From NCBI GenBank assembly GCA_963833885.1, contig CAWHZU010000011.1, positions 124,001-188,000 of the forward strand: a stretch of DNA of 64,000 bases, read 5' to 3'. Position numbers and translations under genes: made by a program. The stretch's first letter is position 1. Each line of letters begins with the position of its first letter. Below are positions 8,705 to 18,086 of the stretch, one piece after another. The notes beneath the pieces were generated by a model. It saw nothing but the letters and a program-made list of their open reading frames with translations. It searched no databases and had not been told where the DNA came from. Source of the DNA: JASHPR01 sp963833885 (GTDB taxonomy: Bacteria; Actinomycetota; Actinomycetes; Streptosporangiales; Streptosporangiaceae).

Positions 8705-9496
8705 ATGTACGGCGGGCCCGTGATCGACGCGCACACCCATCCGCTGCTCTATCCGGAGGGGCAGATCGGCGAGCCGCACCCGCCGGAGGACTACCGCCGG
8801 CGGGCCGCTGGCTCCCCGGTCACCCGGGCCGCGGCGCTGGTCATAGCGCCGAGAGGGGATCTGGACCAAACCCGGCGGCGAAACGACGCCACGCTCGGGC
8901 TGGCGAACGACTCCGAGGGCTTCTTCTTCCCGGTGTGCTCGGTGCACCCCAGCGACGGAGAAGAGGCGCTGGCCGAGGTCGAGCGCGTCGCCACGGCGGG
9001 CTGCCAATGGCTGAAGCTGCACCCCAACAACCAGCACTTCGACGTGGCCGACCCCGCGGTGGCCGACGTCGTGCGCCGCGCAACCGCGGCCGGGTTACCG
9101 GTCCTGTTCGACGCCTACGCCCCGTGGGACGCGCACCAGCCGGGCAAGTTTGTCCGGCTGGTGCAGGCGGTGCCCGAGGCCCGGCTGATCCTCGCGCACG
9201 CCCACGGCCCGTCGTTTCCGCAGCTGCTCGTCTATGACCTGCTGGCGCCCTACCCGTGGTGGCGGCGGCAGGTCTGGGTGGACATCTCGGCGACCGCGAA
9301 CCTGCTGGCCGGCGGCCCATTCGCGGAGCAGTTCGTCTGGGTGCTGCGCAAGCTCGGCATCGACCGGGTCATCTACGGGAGCGACTACCCCATCGGCGAC
9401 CCGGTCGCGGACCTCGAGGCGGCCAAGAGCCTCGGCTTCAGCGACGCCGAGCTGGCGGCGGTACTGCACGACAACGCCGCCGCCCTGCTCGGCTAG
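8705..9496 (+). CDS. amidohydrolase (Amidohydro_2-type TIM barrel)
   Basis: A 263-residue metal-dependent hydrolase/decarboxylase-type barrel. Visible ligands are DAHTH at the N-terminus, LKLHPN near residue 105, the histidine of LAHAHG near residue 166 and the aspartate in IYGSDYP near residue 222. This superfamily includes aminocarboxymuconate-semialdehyde decarboxylase and various carboxylate hydrolases, but its members are too diverse to assign a substrate. It is the second gene of a two-gene unit with the upstream ALDH and converges on the next ALDH, whose stop lies 25 bp away. Confidence 0.82.
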   Translation: MYGGPVIDAHTHPLLYPEGQIGEPHPPEDYRRRAAGSPVTRAAALVIAPRGDLDQTRRRNDATLGLANDSEGFFFPVCSVHPSDGEEALAEVERVATAGCQWLKLHPNNQHFDVADPAVADVVRRATAAGLPVLFDAYAPWDAHQPGKFVRLVQAVPEARLILAHAHGPSFPQLLVYDLLAPYPWWRRQVWVDISATANLLAGGPFAEQFVWVLRKLGIDRVIYGSDYPIGDPVADLEAAKSLGFSDAELAAVLHDNAAALLG

Positions 9497-9521
9497 CCCG
9501 GCCCCGCCCGCCCCCCGGCGC

Positions 9522-10949
9522 TCAGTCGAGCGCCGACATGACGTGCTTGACCCGGGTGTAGTCCTCGAACCCGTACATGGACAGGTCCTTGCCGTGGCCG
9601 GAGTGCTTGAAGCCGCCGTGCGGCATCTCGGCGACCAGCGGGATATGCGTGTTGATCCAGACGCAGCCGAAGTCGAGCCGCCGCGACATCCGCATCGCGC
9701 GGCCGTGGTCGGACGTCCAGACCGACGAGGCCAGCCCGTATTCGGTCCCGTTCGCCCACCGCACGGCCTCGTCCTCGTCGCTGAACCGCTGCACGGTGAT
9801 CACCGGGCCGAACACCTCGTTCTGGATGATCTCGTCGTTCTGCAGCAGCCCGTCGACGACGCTGGCCTCGTAGAAGTAGCCCCGGTCGCCGGTCTTGTGG
9901 CCGCCGGTCAGCACCCGCGCGTGGTCGGGCAGCCGCTCGATCAACCCGGACACCCGGCCGAGCTGGCTGGCGTTGTTCAGCGGGCCGAAGTCGGCGTCGG
10001 GGACGTCGGGGCCGCCCACGGTCTGGCCGCGGGCCTGCTCGACCAGGGCCTCGACAAAGCCGTCGTGCACGCCAGGCGCGGTGAGCACCCGGGTGGCCGC
10101 GGTGCAGTCCTGGCCTGCGTTGAAGTAGCCGGCGATCGCGATCGCCTCGGCGGTCTTGGCCGGGTCCGCGTCGTCGAACACCACGACCGGCGCCTTGCCG
10201 CCGAGCTCCAGGTGGGTCCGCTTCAGCTGCTCGCCGGCCGCGGCCGCGACCTCCCGGCCGGCCCGAACGCTCCCGGTGATCGACACCATCTGCGGCACCG
10301 GGTGCGAGACCAGGAGCCGGCCTGTGTCGCGGTCGCCGCAGATCACGTTGAACACGCCCGGCGGCAGGTGCTCGGACATCAGCTGGGCCATGAGCAGCGT
10401 CGAGACCGGCGTGGTGTCCGACGGCTTCAGCACCATCGTGTTGCCGGCCGCGAGCGCGGGCGCCCACTTCCAGGTTGCCATCATCATCGGGTAGTTCCAC
10501 GGGGTCACCGCGGCGCAGACCCCGACCGGCTCGCGCCGGATGAACGAGGTGAACCCGCTCATGTACTCGCCAGCCGAGCGGCCTTCCAGCATCCGGGCCG
10601 CGCCGGCGAAGAACCTGATCTGATCGATCATCGGCGGGATTTCCTCGGACATCGTCAGCCCGATCGGCTTGCCGGTGTTCAGGCACTCGGCCTGGACCAG
10701 CTGCTCGGCGTGCGCCTCGAGGGTGTCCGCGATCCGCAGTAGCGCCAGGCTGCGCTCGGACGGCGTCTTGTCGCGCCAGCCCTCGAACGCGTCCGAGGCC
10801 GCCGCGAAGGCCGCGGTGACCTCGGCCTCGCTGGAGATGGGGGCGGTGGCGAAGACCTCCCCGGTACTCGGGTTGATCAGATCGAGGCGCTTGTCATAGT
10901 CGAAGTCCGTCTCCTGGCCGCCGACGAAGTTGCGCAAGTCTTCCACCAC
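9522..10949 (-). CDS. aminobutyraldehyde-type aldehyde dehydrogenase
   Basis: A 475-residue ALDH with VTPWNYPMMM, LELGGK (Glu248) and GQDCTAATR (Cys282). The GQDCTA nucleophile loop is characteristic of gamma-aminobutyraldehyde and betaine-aldehyde dehydrogenases, which oxidise omega-aminoaldehydes to omega-amino acids. The start is a GTG pair preceded by GGAGG. It lies 25 nt downstream of the saccharopine-dehydrogenase-like gene on the same strand, so the two probably form an operon for amino-aldehyde chemistry, for example polyamine or lysine breakdown. A likely APC permease partner diverges from the far side of that gene. The exact substrate is inferred. Confidence 0.88.
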   Translation of the reverse strand: MVEDLRNFVGGQETDFDYDKRLDLINPSTGEVFATAPISSEAEVTAAFAAASDAFEGWRDKTPSERSLALLRIADTLEAHAEQLVQAECLNTGKPIGLTMSEEIPPMIDQIRFFAGAARMLEGRSAGEYMSGFTSFIRREPVGVCAAVTPWNYPMMMATWKWAPALAAGNTMVLKPSDTTPVSTLLMAQLMSEHLPPGVFNVICGDRDTGRLLVSHPVPQMVSITGSVRAGREVAAAAGEQLKRTHLELGGKAPVVVFDDADPAKTAEAIAIAGYFNAGQDCTAATRVLTAPGVHDGFVEALVEQARGQTVGGPDVPDADFGPLNNASQLGRVSGLIERLPDHARVLTGGHKTGDRGYFYEASVVDGLLQNDEIIQNEVFGPVITVQRFSDEDEAVRWANGTEYGLASSVWTSDHGRAMRMSRRLDFGCVWINTHIPLVAEMPHGGFKHSGHGKDLSMYGFEDYTRVKHVMSALD

Positions 10950-10974
10950 GAGCCTCCGTTCTGCTTGTGCGGTT

Positions 10975-12189
10975 TTACTTACCCGCCGGTGTTCGCTCCT
11001 CGATTGCCCACGGCGATCCGTACTCGGTGAGCAGGTCGAGGAACGGCTGCGGGGGAAGCGCCTCCGGGCCGAGCACGCCCGTGCCCGACCAGGCGCCGGA
11101 GTCGATCAGCTCCAGTGCGACCACGGGGTTGACGGCCGTCTGCCAGACCACGGCCTGGGAACCGTACTCGGCCATGGACCACGCGTTATCCACGACGTGG
11201 TACAGGTACACCTCGCGCGGCGCGCCGTCGGTGCCGGTGCCGGTCACCCAGGTGCCCGCGCAGGTCAACCCCGTCATCCTGTCGCCGAGCGTGGCGGGGT
11301 CGGGCAGGCAGGCCGCGACCACGTCGCGCGGCGATACCGCCGCGCCGCCGACCGTCACCGGCTCGGTGCGGTCGAGCCCGAGCTTGTGCAGGGTCTGCAG
11401 CACGCCGATGAACTCGCTGCCCAGGCCGTACTTGAACGTCACCCGGCGGGCCTGGACCCAACGCGGGATCAGCAGCACTTCCTCGTGCTCCACGTTGACG
11501 CACTCGACCGGGCCGATCCCGGCCGGGAACGTGAAGGTCTCGGGCTCGCTGAACGGCGCGGTGGTGAACCAGCCCCGGCCCGCCTCCCAGATCACCGGCG
11601 GGTTGAGGCATTCCTCGATCGTCGTCCAGATCGAGAAGGTGGGCGCGAAGTCGTAGCCGGCCACCTCCAGGTTCGCGCCGTCCCGCACCCCGATCTCGTC
11701 GATCTCGCCGAACAGCGTGTCGGCCGCGTGCCTGGCGAACACGTCCGACAGGCCCGGCTCAACCCCGATGCCGACTAGGGCCAGCTTTCCGCTCTCTTCC
11801 CACTCCGCGGCCATGGCGAACTGGTCGTCACCGAGCTTGACACCGGTCTCGGCGTAGGGCGCATCCTGGTTGGGATGGGACAGGGACATCGCCATGTCCA
11901 GGTAATTGGTGCCGGCCCGGAGCGCGGCGCTGTAGAGCGGCATGACGAACCGGGGGTCGGTGGCGTTCATCAGCACGTCGCAGCGATGCCCGGTCAGTAG
12001 CGCCACCGTCGCCTGCTCGTCGCGGGCGTCCAGCTGTACCGCAGTGAACCGGTCCGGTGCGGCCTGGGCGGCGCGCTGCGCCCGGCTCAGGTCGTAGTCG
12101 GCAATCACGAGGTCAGCGAACCGGCGGCGGGCGGCAATCTGGGCAAATGCTGTGCCTACACCACCAGCGCCGACGAGCAGTATGCGCAT
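10975..12189 (-). CDS. saccharopine-dehydrogenase-family oxidoreductase
   Basis: A 404-residue NAD(P)-dependent protein. The Rossmann motif GAGGVGTAFAQ begins at residue 6 and VIADYDLSRA follows, then the saccharopine-dehydrogenase C-terminal region. Family members act on lysine, saccharopine or carboxynorspermidine-type substrates. I use the ATG at 12189 because the Rossmann strand MRILLVGAGG begins there; the frame opens 33 nt earlier without added conservation. Paired with an aminoaldehyde dehydrogenase, it could form or release an amino-aldehyde (lysine-6-dehydrogenase-like), but that is inference. Confidence 0.8.
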   Translation of the reverse strand: MRILLVGAGGVGTAFAQIAARRRFADLVIADYDLSRAQRAAQAAPDRFTAVQLDARDEQATVALLTGHRCDVLMNATDPRFVMPLYSAALRAGTNYLDMAMSLSHPNQDAPYAETGVKLGDDQFAMAAEWEESGKLALVGIGVEPGLSDVFARHAADTLFGEIDEIGVRDGANLEVAGYDFAPTFSIWTTIEECLNPPVIWEAGRGWFTTAPFSEPETFTFPAGIGPVECVNVEHEEVLLIPRWVQARRVTFKYGLGSEFIGVLQTLHKLGLDRTEPVTVGGAAVSPRDVVAACLPDPATLGDRMTGLTCAGTWVTGTGTDGAPREVYLYHVVDNAWSMAEYGSQAVVWQTAVNPVVALELIDSGAWSGTGVLGPEALPPQPFLDLLTEYGSPWAIEERTPAGK

Positions 12190-12233
12190 AGCTGCGATCC
12201 TAGACCTAGCCTGACCTGGCATGAACGGTACCA

Positions 12234-12294
12234 GTTGTGATACATAGCTGTTACAACGGAAATCGTTGCTGTGACGGGCGGTTCGTGCTAGAAC
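12234..12294 (+). promoter_or_regulatory. possible operator and promoter between divergent genes
   Basis: A GTTGT / ACAAC inverted repeat (12234-12238 and 12253-12257) sits upstream of a weak plus-strand promoter, TTGCTG (12266-12271), 17 bp, TAGAAC (12289-12294). It lies between the saccharopine-dehydrogenase-like gene and the permease, so one regulator could serve both. The repeat arms are short and chance is possible. Confidence 0.3.
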
Positions 12295-12419
12295 CGTCGC
12301 ACTGGGGTACTAATGCGCAGTGCCCGTGTGCCCGAGATAATCGCACTGGGTCCGGCGGCTCCGCCGTCGCCCGCGTGCCAGACCCGGTGAGGCCGGGTCG
12401 CTGCCAGGAGGGGTGAGCC

Positions 12420-13988
12420 ATGGCCACCATCCAAGAAGCCACGCAGCCAGGGGGATCTGGGGAGCAGGTTGCCGAGAAGGGCCTTAAATCGGGCGCGCTG
12501 GGGCTGATCTCCAGCACTGTCATCGCGACGGCCTCGGTTGCTCCCGCTTATAGCCTTGCCGCGACGCTCGGGCTCATCGTCGTCGCCGTCGGGCTCAAGT
12601 CCCCCGCGATCGCCGTCGCCGCGTTCATCCCGATGATCTTCGCGTCGATCGGCTACAACGAGATGAACAAGGCCGACCCGGACTGCGGCACCACGTTCAC
12701 GTGGGCTACCCGGGCATTCAACCCCGGCTGGGGGTGGACCGGCGGCTGGGCGATCGTCGTCGCCGACATCCTGGTCATGGCCAGCCTGGCCCAGGTCGCC
12801 GGGCAGTACATCTTCCTGCTCTTCAACGCCCACGGCATCGGAGACAACCCGGCGAGCGGCTGGGTGCTGCTGGTCGGCATCCTGTGGATCGTCTCCATGA
12901 CCTACATCTGTTACCGCGGCATCGAGGTATCGGCGAACTTCCAGAAGGCGCTGCTGTCGATCGAGGTTGGCATGCTGCTGGTGTTTTCCGTGGTTGCGCT
13001 CGTCAGGATCGGCATCGGGCACCACCCGGCGGTCTCGCTGCACCCGACCGCGAGCTGGCTCAACCCGTTCGGCCTGCCAATAAGCTCGTTCGCCTCCGGG
13101 CTGATCCTGATGGTGTTCATCTACTGGGGCTGGGACACCGCCCTGTCGGTCAACGAGGAAACCAAGGACCCGGCCAAGACGCCGGGCCGGGCGGCGATCC
13201 TCTCCACGGTGATCCTGGTCATCACCTACGGGATAGTGATCTTCGCCGCGCAGGCGTGGTCCGGGATCGGGACCAAGGGCATCGGCCTGGCCAACCCCGC
13301 GCACGTCGGCGACGTGATCTCCGTCCTCGGCACCTCGGTCTTCGGCGGCGGCACGCTCGGCAGCGTTCTCAGTCACCTGCTGATCCTCATGGTGCTGTCC
13401 TCGGCGGCCGCGTCCACCCAGACCACGATCCTGCCGACGGCACGGACCACGCTTTCGATGGCGACCTACAAGGCGTTGCCGCCCTCGTTCGCGAAGATGC
13501 ACCGGAAGCACCTGACTCCGACGGTGTCGACGCTGGTCATGGGCGGCATCTCGATCGTGCTGTACACGCTGATGAACTACCTGTCCGGCGGCAACGTGAT
13601 CTACGACGCGGTGACCGCGTGCGGCGTCTACATCGCGTTCTACTACGGGCTGACCGCCTTCGCCTGCGTCTGGTACTACCGCAGGACGCTGACCAGCAGT
13701 GCGCGCCACCTCTGGATGCGGGGCATCATCCCGCTGGCCGGCGGGCTGATCCTGTGGGTGCTGGGCGGCTTCAGCCTCTGGCAGGACTACGACGTCGCGA
13801 CCGAGAACAGCTACACGATGTTCACGGTGCCGGGCCTGCACTGGCAGATCGGCGGCGTGTTCGTGATCGCGTTCATATCCGCGCTCATCGGGGTGCTCTT
13901 CTTCATCTACCTGCGGATCACCCAGCCGCCGTTCTTCAAGCGGCAGACCCTCACCAGGGCCACACCGACCCTGGTGCCCGACGAATGA
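12420..13988 (+). CDS. APC-family amino acid/polyamine permease
   Basis: A 522-residue inner-membrane transporter with about twelve hydrophobic segments. The N-terminal half has the APC signature: first helix with VIATASVAPAYSLAA, then PMIFASIGYNEMNKADPDCG followed by TTFTWATRAFNP. Such permeases import amino acids or amines using the proton gradient. The ATG is preceded by AGGAGGGG (12406-12413). It diverges from the amino-aldehyde gene pair, suggesting import of the compound those enzymes degrade. Substrate is not readable from sequence. Confidence 0.9.
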   Translation: MATIQEATQPGGSGEQVAEKGLKSGALGLISSTVIATASVAPAYSLAATLGLIVVAVGLKSPAIAVAAFIPMIFASIGYNEMNKADPDCGTTFTWATRAFNPGWGWTGGWAIVVADILVMASLAQVAGQYIFLLFNAHGIGDNPASGWVLLVGILWIVSMTYICYRGIEVSANFQKALLSIEVGMLLVFSVVALVRIGIGHHPAVSLHPTASWLNPFGLPISSFASGLILMVFIYWGWDTALSVNEETKDPAKTPGRAAILSTVILVITYGIVIFAAQAWSGIGTKGIGLANPAHVGDVISVLGTSVFGGGTLGSVLSHLLILMVLSSAAASTQTTILPTARTTLSMATYKALPPSFAKMHRKHLTPTVSTLVMGGISIVLYTLMNYLSGGNVIYDAVTACGVYIAFYYGLTAFACVWYYRRTLTSSARHLWMRGIIPLAGGLILWVLGGFSLWQDYDVATENSYTMFTVPGLHWQIGGVFVIAFISALIGVLFFIYLRITQPPFFKRQTLTRATPTLVPDE

Positions 13989-14044
13989 CCGGCTGACCGG
14001 ATGACCGGCTGACCGACCGAGCGGCGGCTGTCGGCGGCACCGCC

Positions 14045-14050
14045 TACGCT
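14045..14050 (+). promoter_or_regulatory. -10 box of leaderless pcrA
   Basis: TACGCT lies 7 nt before the GTG start at 14058. No Shine-Dalgarno sequence occurs in between, which fits a leaderless transcript. No good -35 is seen. Confidence 0.4.
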
Positions 14051-14057
14051 TGGGCGG

Positions 14058-16294
14058 GTGACCGCCACAGCCGCCGACTCCTTGCTGGAAGGGCTGAACC
14101 CGCAGCAGCGGGCCGCCGTCGTGCACCAGGGCAGCCCGCTGCTCATCGTTGCCGGGCCGGCTCGGGCAAGACCCGGGTATTGACCCACCGGATCGCCTAC
14201 CTGCTGGCCGAGCGCGGCGTGACGCCCTGGGAGATCCTGGCGATCACCTTCACCAACAAGGCGGCCGGGGAGATGGCCGCGCGGGCGGCGGCGCTCACCG
14301 GGTCCCGGGCGCGGGCCATGTGGCTGCTGACGTTCCACTCGGCGTGCGTGCGGATCCTGCGCCGGGAGGCCTCCAGGTTCGGCTACCCGTCCTCATTCTC
14401 CATTTATGACCAGGCCGACTCGCAGCGGCTGATGGCGCTGGTGTGCCGCGAACTCGACCTCGATACCAAGTACCACCCGCCGAGGGCAATGGCCAACCAG
14501 GTCTCCAGCCTCAAGAACGAGCTGATCGACTACGAGACGCTCGCAGCCAGCGCGACCGGCTACCGGGAGAAGGCGCTGGCCGAGGCGTACGCCGAATACC
14601 AGCGCCGGCTGGTCGCCGCCGGGGCGATGGACTTCGACGACCTGATCATGGTGACGGTCAACCTGCTGCAGGCGTTCCCCGACGTCGCCGCCGAGTACCG
14701 GGCCAGGTTCCGGCACGTGCTCGTGGACGAGTACCAGGACACCAACCACGCCCAGTACGTCCTGGTGACGGAGCTCGCCGGGCAGCTGCTGCCCGGCTCT
14801 GACCGCGCCGACCCCGCGAGCCCGCCGGCCGAACTCTGCGTGGTAGGCGACGCCGACCAGTCGATCTACGCCTTCCGCGGCGCGACCATCAGGAACATCG
14901 ACGAGTTCGAGCGCGACTTCCCCGGCGCCCAGGTGATCTTGCTGGAGCAGAACTACCGCTCCACCCAGAACATCCTCGCCGCGGCCAACGCCGTCGTCTC
15001 CCGCAATCCAGGCCGGGTGCCGAAGAGGCTCTGGTCCGAGGCGGGCGACGGGCCCCCGATCACCGGTTACGTGGCGGACAGCGAGCACGACGAGGCCGCG
15101 TTCGTGGCCGAGGAGGTGGACCGGCTCGCCGACGAGGGCCTCGCCCTCCCGGGGCAGGTGGCGGTGTTCTACCGCACCAACGCTCAGTCCCGGGTTTTTG
15201 AAGAGGTCTTCATCCGGGCCGGGCTGCCGTACAAGGTGGTCGGCGGGGTCCGGTTCTACGAGCGGCGCGAGGTCCGCGACCTGCTGGCCTACCTGCGGCT
15301 GATCTCCAACCCCGACGACGAGGTTTCGCTGCGCCGGGTGCTGAACGTGCCGAAGCGGGGCATCGGCGACCGCGCCGAGGAGTGCGTGGTGGCGATGGCC
15401 AGCCGCCACCGGATCAGCTTCGCCCGGGCGCTGGCCCGCCCGGCCGACATCCCCGACCTGGCCGCCCGGTCGGCCCGGGCCATCGAGGCATTCAACGAGC
15501 TGATCGGCGGGCTGCGGGAGAGCGCCCAGGCCGGCAGCCCGGTCGGCGACCTGGCCGACGCCGTGCTCGAACGTTCCGGGTACCTGGCCGAGCTGCAGGC
15601 GTCGACCGACCTGCAGGACGAGAGCCGGATCGAGAACCTCAAGGAACTGGTCTCGGTCGCGCGGGAGTACGACAGCCGCAGCCCCGACGGGACGCTGCCC
15701 GATTTCCTCGAGCAGGTGGCCCTGGTCGCCGACGCCGACCAGATCCCGGACGGCGAGGACCACGGCGGCCTGGTCACGCTGATGACCCTGCACACCGCCA
15801 AGGGCCTGGAGTTCCCCGTGGTCTTCCTGACCGGCCTCGAGGAGAACGTGTTCCCGCACGAGCGGTCGAGCGGCGACGAGCGGGAGCTCGCCGAGGAGCG
15901 GCGGCTGGCCTACGTCGGGATCACCCGGGCCGAGCAGCGGCTGTACCTGACCCGCGCCGTGGCGCGGACCTGGTTCGGGCGGCCCGCGTACCACAAGCAG
16001 TCGAGGTTCCTCGGCGAGATCCCGGAGAACCTGATCGAGTGGCGCCGGGACGCCGCGGCCGCCGCGCCGCCGGCCTCGGAGCGGCTGGCCAGGCGGCCCG
16101 GGGTGCAGGCGCTCGGCAACCGCGCGGTGCCGTCGCTGTCTCCCGGCGACCGGGTGAACCACGATTCCTACGGCCTCGGCACGGTGCTGTCGGTCGAAGG
16201 CCGCGGCAACGACCCCGAAGCCAAGATCGATTTCGGCGGCGATTACGGGATCAAGCACCTGGTGCTGCGGTACGCCCCGCTCGAGAAGCTGTAA
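14058..16294 (+). CDS. pcrA: ATP-dependent DNA helicase PcrA/UvrD1 with a one-base deletion in Walker A
   Basis: Superfamily-1 3'-5' helicase for nucleotide-excision repair and replication restart. From the GTG at 14058 the frame reads MTATAADSLLEGLNPQQRAA and continues to LLIVAGP. The conserved AGPGSGKT then breaks, because one G is missing after 14160 (GCCGGGCCGG then CTCGGGCAAG). The remaining 704 residues are open in the next frame from 14180. They carry motif Ia (ITFTNKAAGEM), Walker B (VDEYQDTNHA), motif III (VVGDADQSIYAFRGA), motifs V/VI (TLHTAKGLEFPVVF, LAYVGITRAEQ) and the C-terminal Tudor-like segment SPGDRVNHDSYGLGTVLSVEG. Restoring the base gives about 745 residues, a normal size. 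Because everything else is intact, a sequencing or assembly error is more likely than a dead gene. Confidence 0.88.
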
Positions 16295-16390
16295 CCGCCG
16301 CGGACGGCCCCCCGGGGCGGTGCGGCTACCCTGCCAGTAAGGCGACTACCTCGCGGGCCAGGCTGGACCGCGTTCCGGTGGAGGACGTTC

Positions 16391-16798
16391 ATGAGCAGCA
16401 TTCGCGTGGTCATCGCGAAGCCGGGCCTCGACGGCCATGACCGCGGAGCGAAGGTGGTGGCGCGGGCGCTGCGGGACGCCGGGGTGGAGGTCATCTACAC
16501 CGGGCTGCATCAGACCCCGGAGCAGATCGTGGCCGCCGCGCTGCAGGAGGACGCCGACGCAATCGGGCTCTCGGTGCTGTCCGGCGCGCACATGACCCAG
16601 TTTGCCCGGGTACTCGAGTTGCTGAAGGAACGCGACGCCACCGACATCGTCGTGTTCGGCGGCGGAATCATCCCGGGTGAGGACATCGCGGAACTTAGCC
16701 GGATGGGAGTGGCCAGGATTTTTACGCCGGGAGCGGCCACGACCGAGATCGTGGACTGGGTTCGCGCGACGCTCGGCCAGCCGGACCCGCAGCGGTGA
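16391..16798 (+). CDS. icmB: stand-alone cobalamin-binding mutase subunit (IcmB-like)
   Basis: A 135-residue B12-binding domain of the methylmalonyl/isobutyryl-CoA mutase family. The histidine that coordinates cobalt is in GLDGHDRG (D14-x-H16-x2-G19), with the SxL segment GLSVLSGAH and the GG segment VVFGGGIIPG also present. It would pair with a separate substrate-binding large subunit, none of which is encoded here. Streptomyces has an icmB gene at the matching place between pcrA and sucCD, which supports the isobutyryl-CoA mutase small-subunit name; a methylmalonyl or ethylmalonyl partner remains possible. The ATG follows a GGTGGAGG sequence. Confidence 0.82.
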   Translation: MSSIRVVIAKPGLDGHDRGAKVVARALRDAGVEVIYTGLHQTPEQIVAAALQEDADAIGLSVLSGAHMTQFARVLELLKERDATDIVVFGGGIIPGEDIAELSRMGVARIFTPGAATTEIVDWVRATLGQPDPQR

Positions 16799-16897
16799 TC
16801 GCCCGGAAACATCGCTAGGCTGCCTGCTTGGGACGGGCCATAGCGAGTGTGGCCCAGCAGCCATCGGCGGCAGCGCCGCACACAAGGACGGACCCGA

Positions 16898-18085
16898 GTG
16901 GACCTGTTTGAGTACGAAGGAAAGCAGCTCTTCGCTGACCATGGCGTTCCGATCCAGCAGGGCAAGGTGGCCACCACTCCGCAGCAGGCGCGCGAGATCG
17001 CGGCCGAGCTCATCGCGGCAGGCAAGCCCGGGGTGGTCATCAAGGCCCAGGTCAAGGTCGGCGGCCGCGGTAAGGCGGGCGGCGTGAAGCTCGCCAGCGA
17101 CCCGGACGAGGCGGAGGCCAAGGCCGAGCGGATCCTCGGCATGGACATCAAGGGCCACACCGTGCGCTCGGTGCTGGTGGCCGAGGACATCGACATCGCG
17201 CAGGAGTACTACCTGTCCTTCCTGCTGGACCGGGCCGACCGCACGTTCCTGTCGATGTGCTCGGTCGAGGGCGGCGTCGAGATCGAGGAAGTGGCCAGGA
17301 CCAAGCCCGAGGCACTGGCCAGGATCCCGGTCAGCCCGCTGGCCGGCGTGGACGCGGCCAAGGCCGCCGAGATCGTGGCGGCGGGCAGGCTCCCCGAGGA
17401 GGCAAGGGCTGGCGCGGCCGCGCTCGCCGAGCGGCTCTGGGACGTGTTCACCGGCGAGGACGCCACGCTGGTCGAGGTCAACCCGCTGGTGCTGACCGGC
17501 GATGGGCGGGTGATCGCCCTGGACGCCAAGGTCACCCTGGACGACAACGCGGCGTTCCGGCACGACTGGGGTCAGTTCGCCGACCCCGGTGCCGCGGACC
17601 CGCTGGAGGCGCGGGCCAAGGAGAAGCACCTCAACTACGTCAAACTCGACGGCCAGGTCGGCATCATCGGCAACGGTGCGGGCCTGGTCATGTCCACTCT
17701 CGACGTCGTCGCCTACGCGGGCGAGGAGTTCGGCGGGGTCCGCCCGGCGAACTTCCTCGACATCGGCGGGGGCGCCTCGGCCGAGGTCATGGCGAACGGC
17801 CTGGAGATCGTGCTGGCCGACCCGTCGGTCCGCAGCGTGCTCGTCAACGTCTTCGGCGGGATCACCTCGTGCGACGCGGTGGCGAACGGGATCGTGTCGG
17901 CGATCGGGATGCTCAGCGCGGGCGGCGAGCAGGTGAACCGGCCGATCGTGGTCCGTCTCGACGGCAACAACGCCGCCGAGGGGCGGCGAATACTCGAGGA
18001 GGCCGAGATCCCAGTGGTCGAGCAGGTCGGGACCATGGACGACGCGGCGCGGCGCGCCGCCGAGCTGGCCGCAACGGGAGCATGA
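16898..18085 (+). CDS. sucC: succinyl-CoA ligase (ADP/GDP-forming) beta subunit
   Basis: A 395-residue ATP-grasp subunit of the TCA-cycle enzyme that interconverts succinyl-CoA and succinate with nucleotide triphosphate formation. It opens with the family sequence MDLFEYEGKQLF from a GTG at 16898; the frame is open further upstream but without similarity. The nucleotide-binding GGRGKAGGVKLA and the C-terminal NVFGGITSCDAVANGI ligase motif are present. sucD starts one base after the stop, giving a classic sucCD operon. Confidence 0.96.
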   Translation: MDLFEYEGKQLFADHGVPIQQGKVATTPQQAREIAAELIAAGKPGVVIKAQVKVGGRGKAGGVKLASDPDEAEAKAERILGMDIKGHTVRSVLVAEDIDIAQEYYLSFLLDRADRTFLSMCSVEGGVEIEEVARTKPEALARIPVSPLAGVDAAKAAEIVAAGRLPEEARAGAAALAERLWDVFTGEDATLVEVNPLVLTGDGRVIALDAKVTLDDNAAFRHDWGQFADPGAADPLEARAKEKHLNYVKLDGQVGIIGNGAGLVMSTLDVVAYAGEEFGGVRPANFLDIGGGASAEVMANGLEIVLADPSVRSVLVNVFGGITSCDAVANGIVSAIGMLSAGGEQVNRPIVVRLDGNNAAEGRRILEEAEIPVVEQVGTMDDAARRAAELAATGA

Positions 18086-18086
18086 G

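Noticed and set aside
7003..8736. 577-codon minus-strand open frame opposite the ALDH gene
   Set aside because: Arg/Val/Asp/Gly-rich noise with no motif; the plus strand encodes a clear ALDH with a ribosome site.
12288..14126. 612-codon minus-strand open frame opposite the permease
   Set aside because: Rich in Asp, His, Arg and Gln with no family pattern; antisense shadow of a membrane protein gene.
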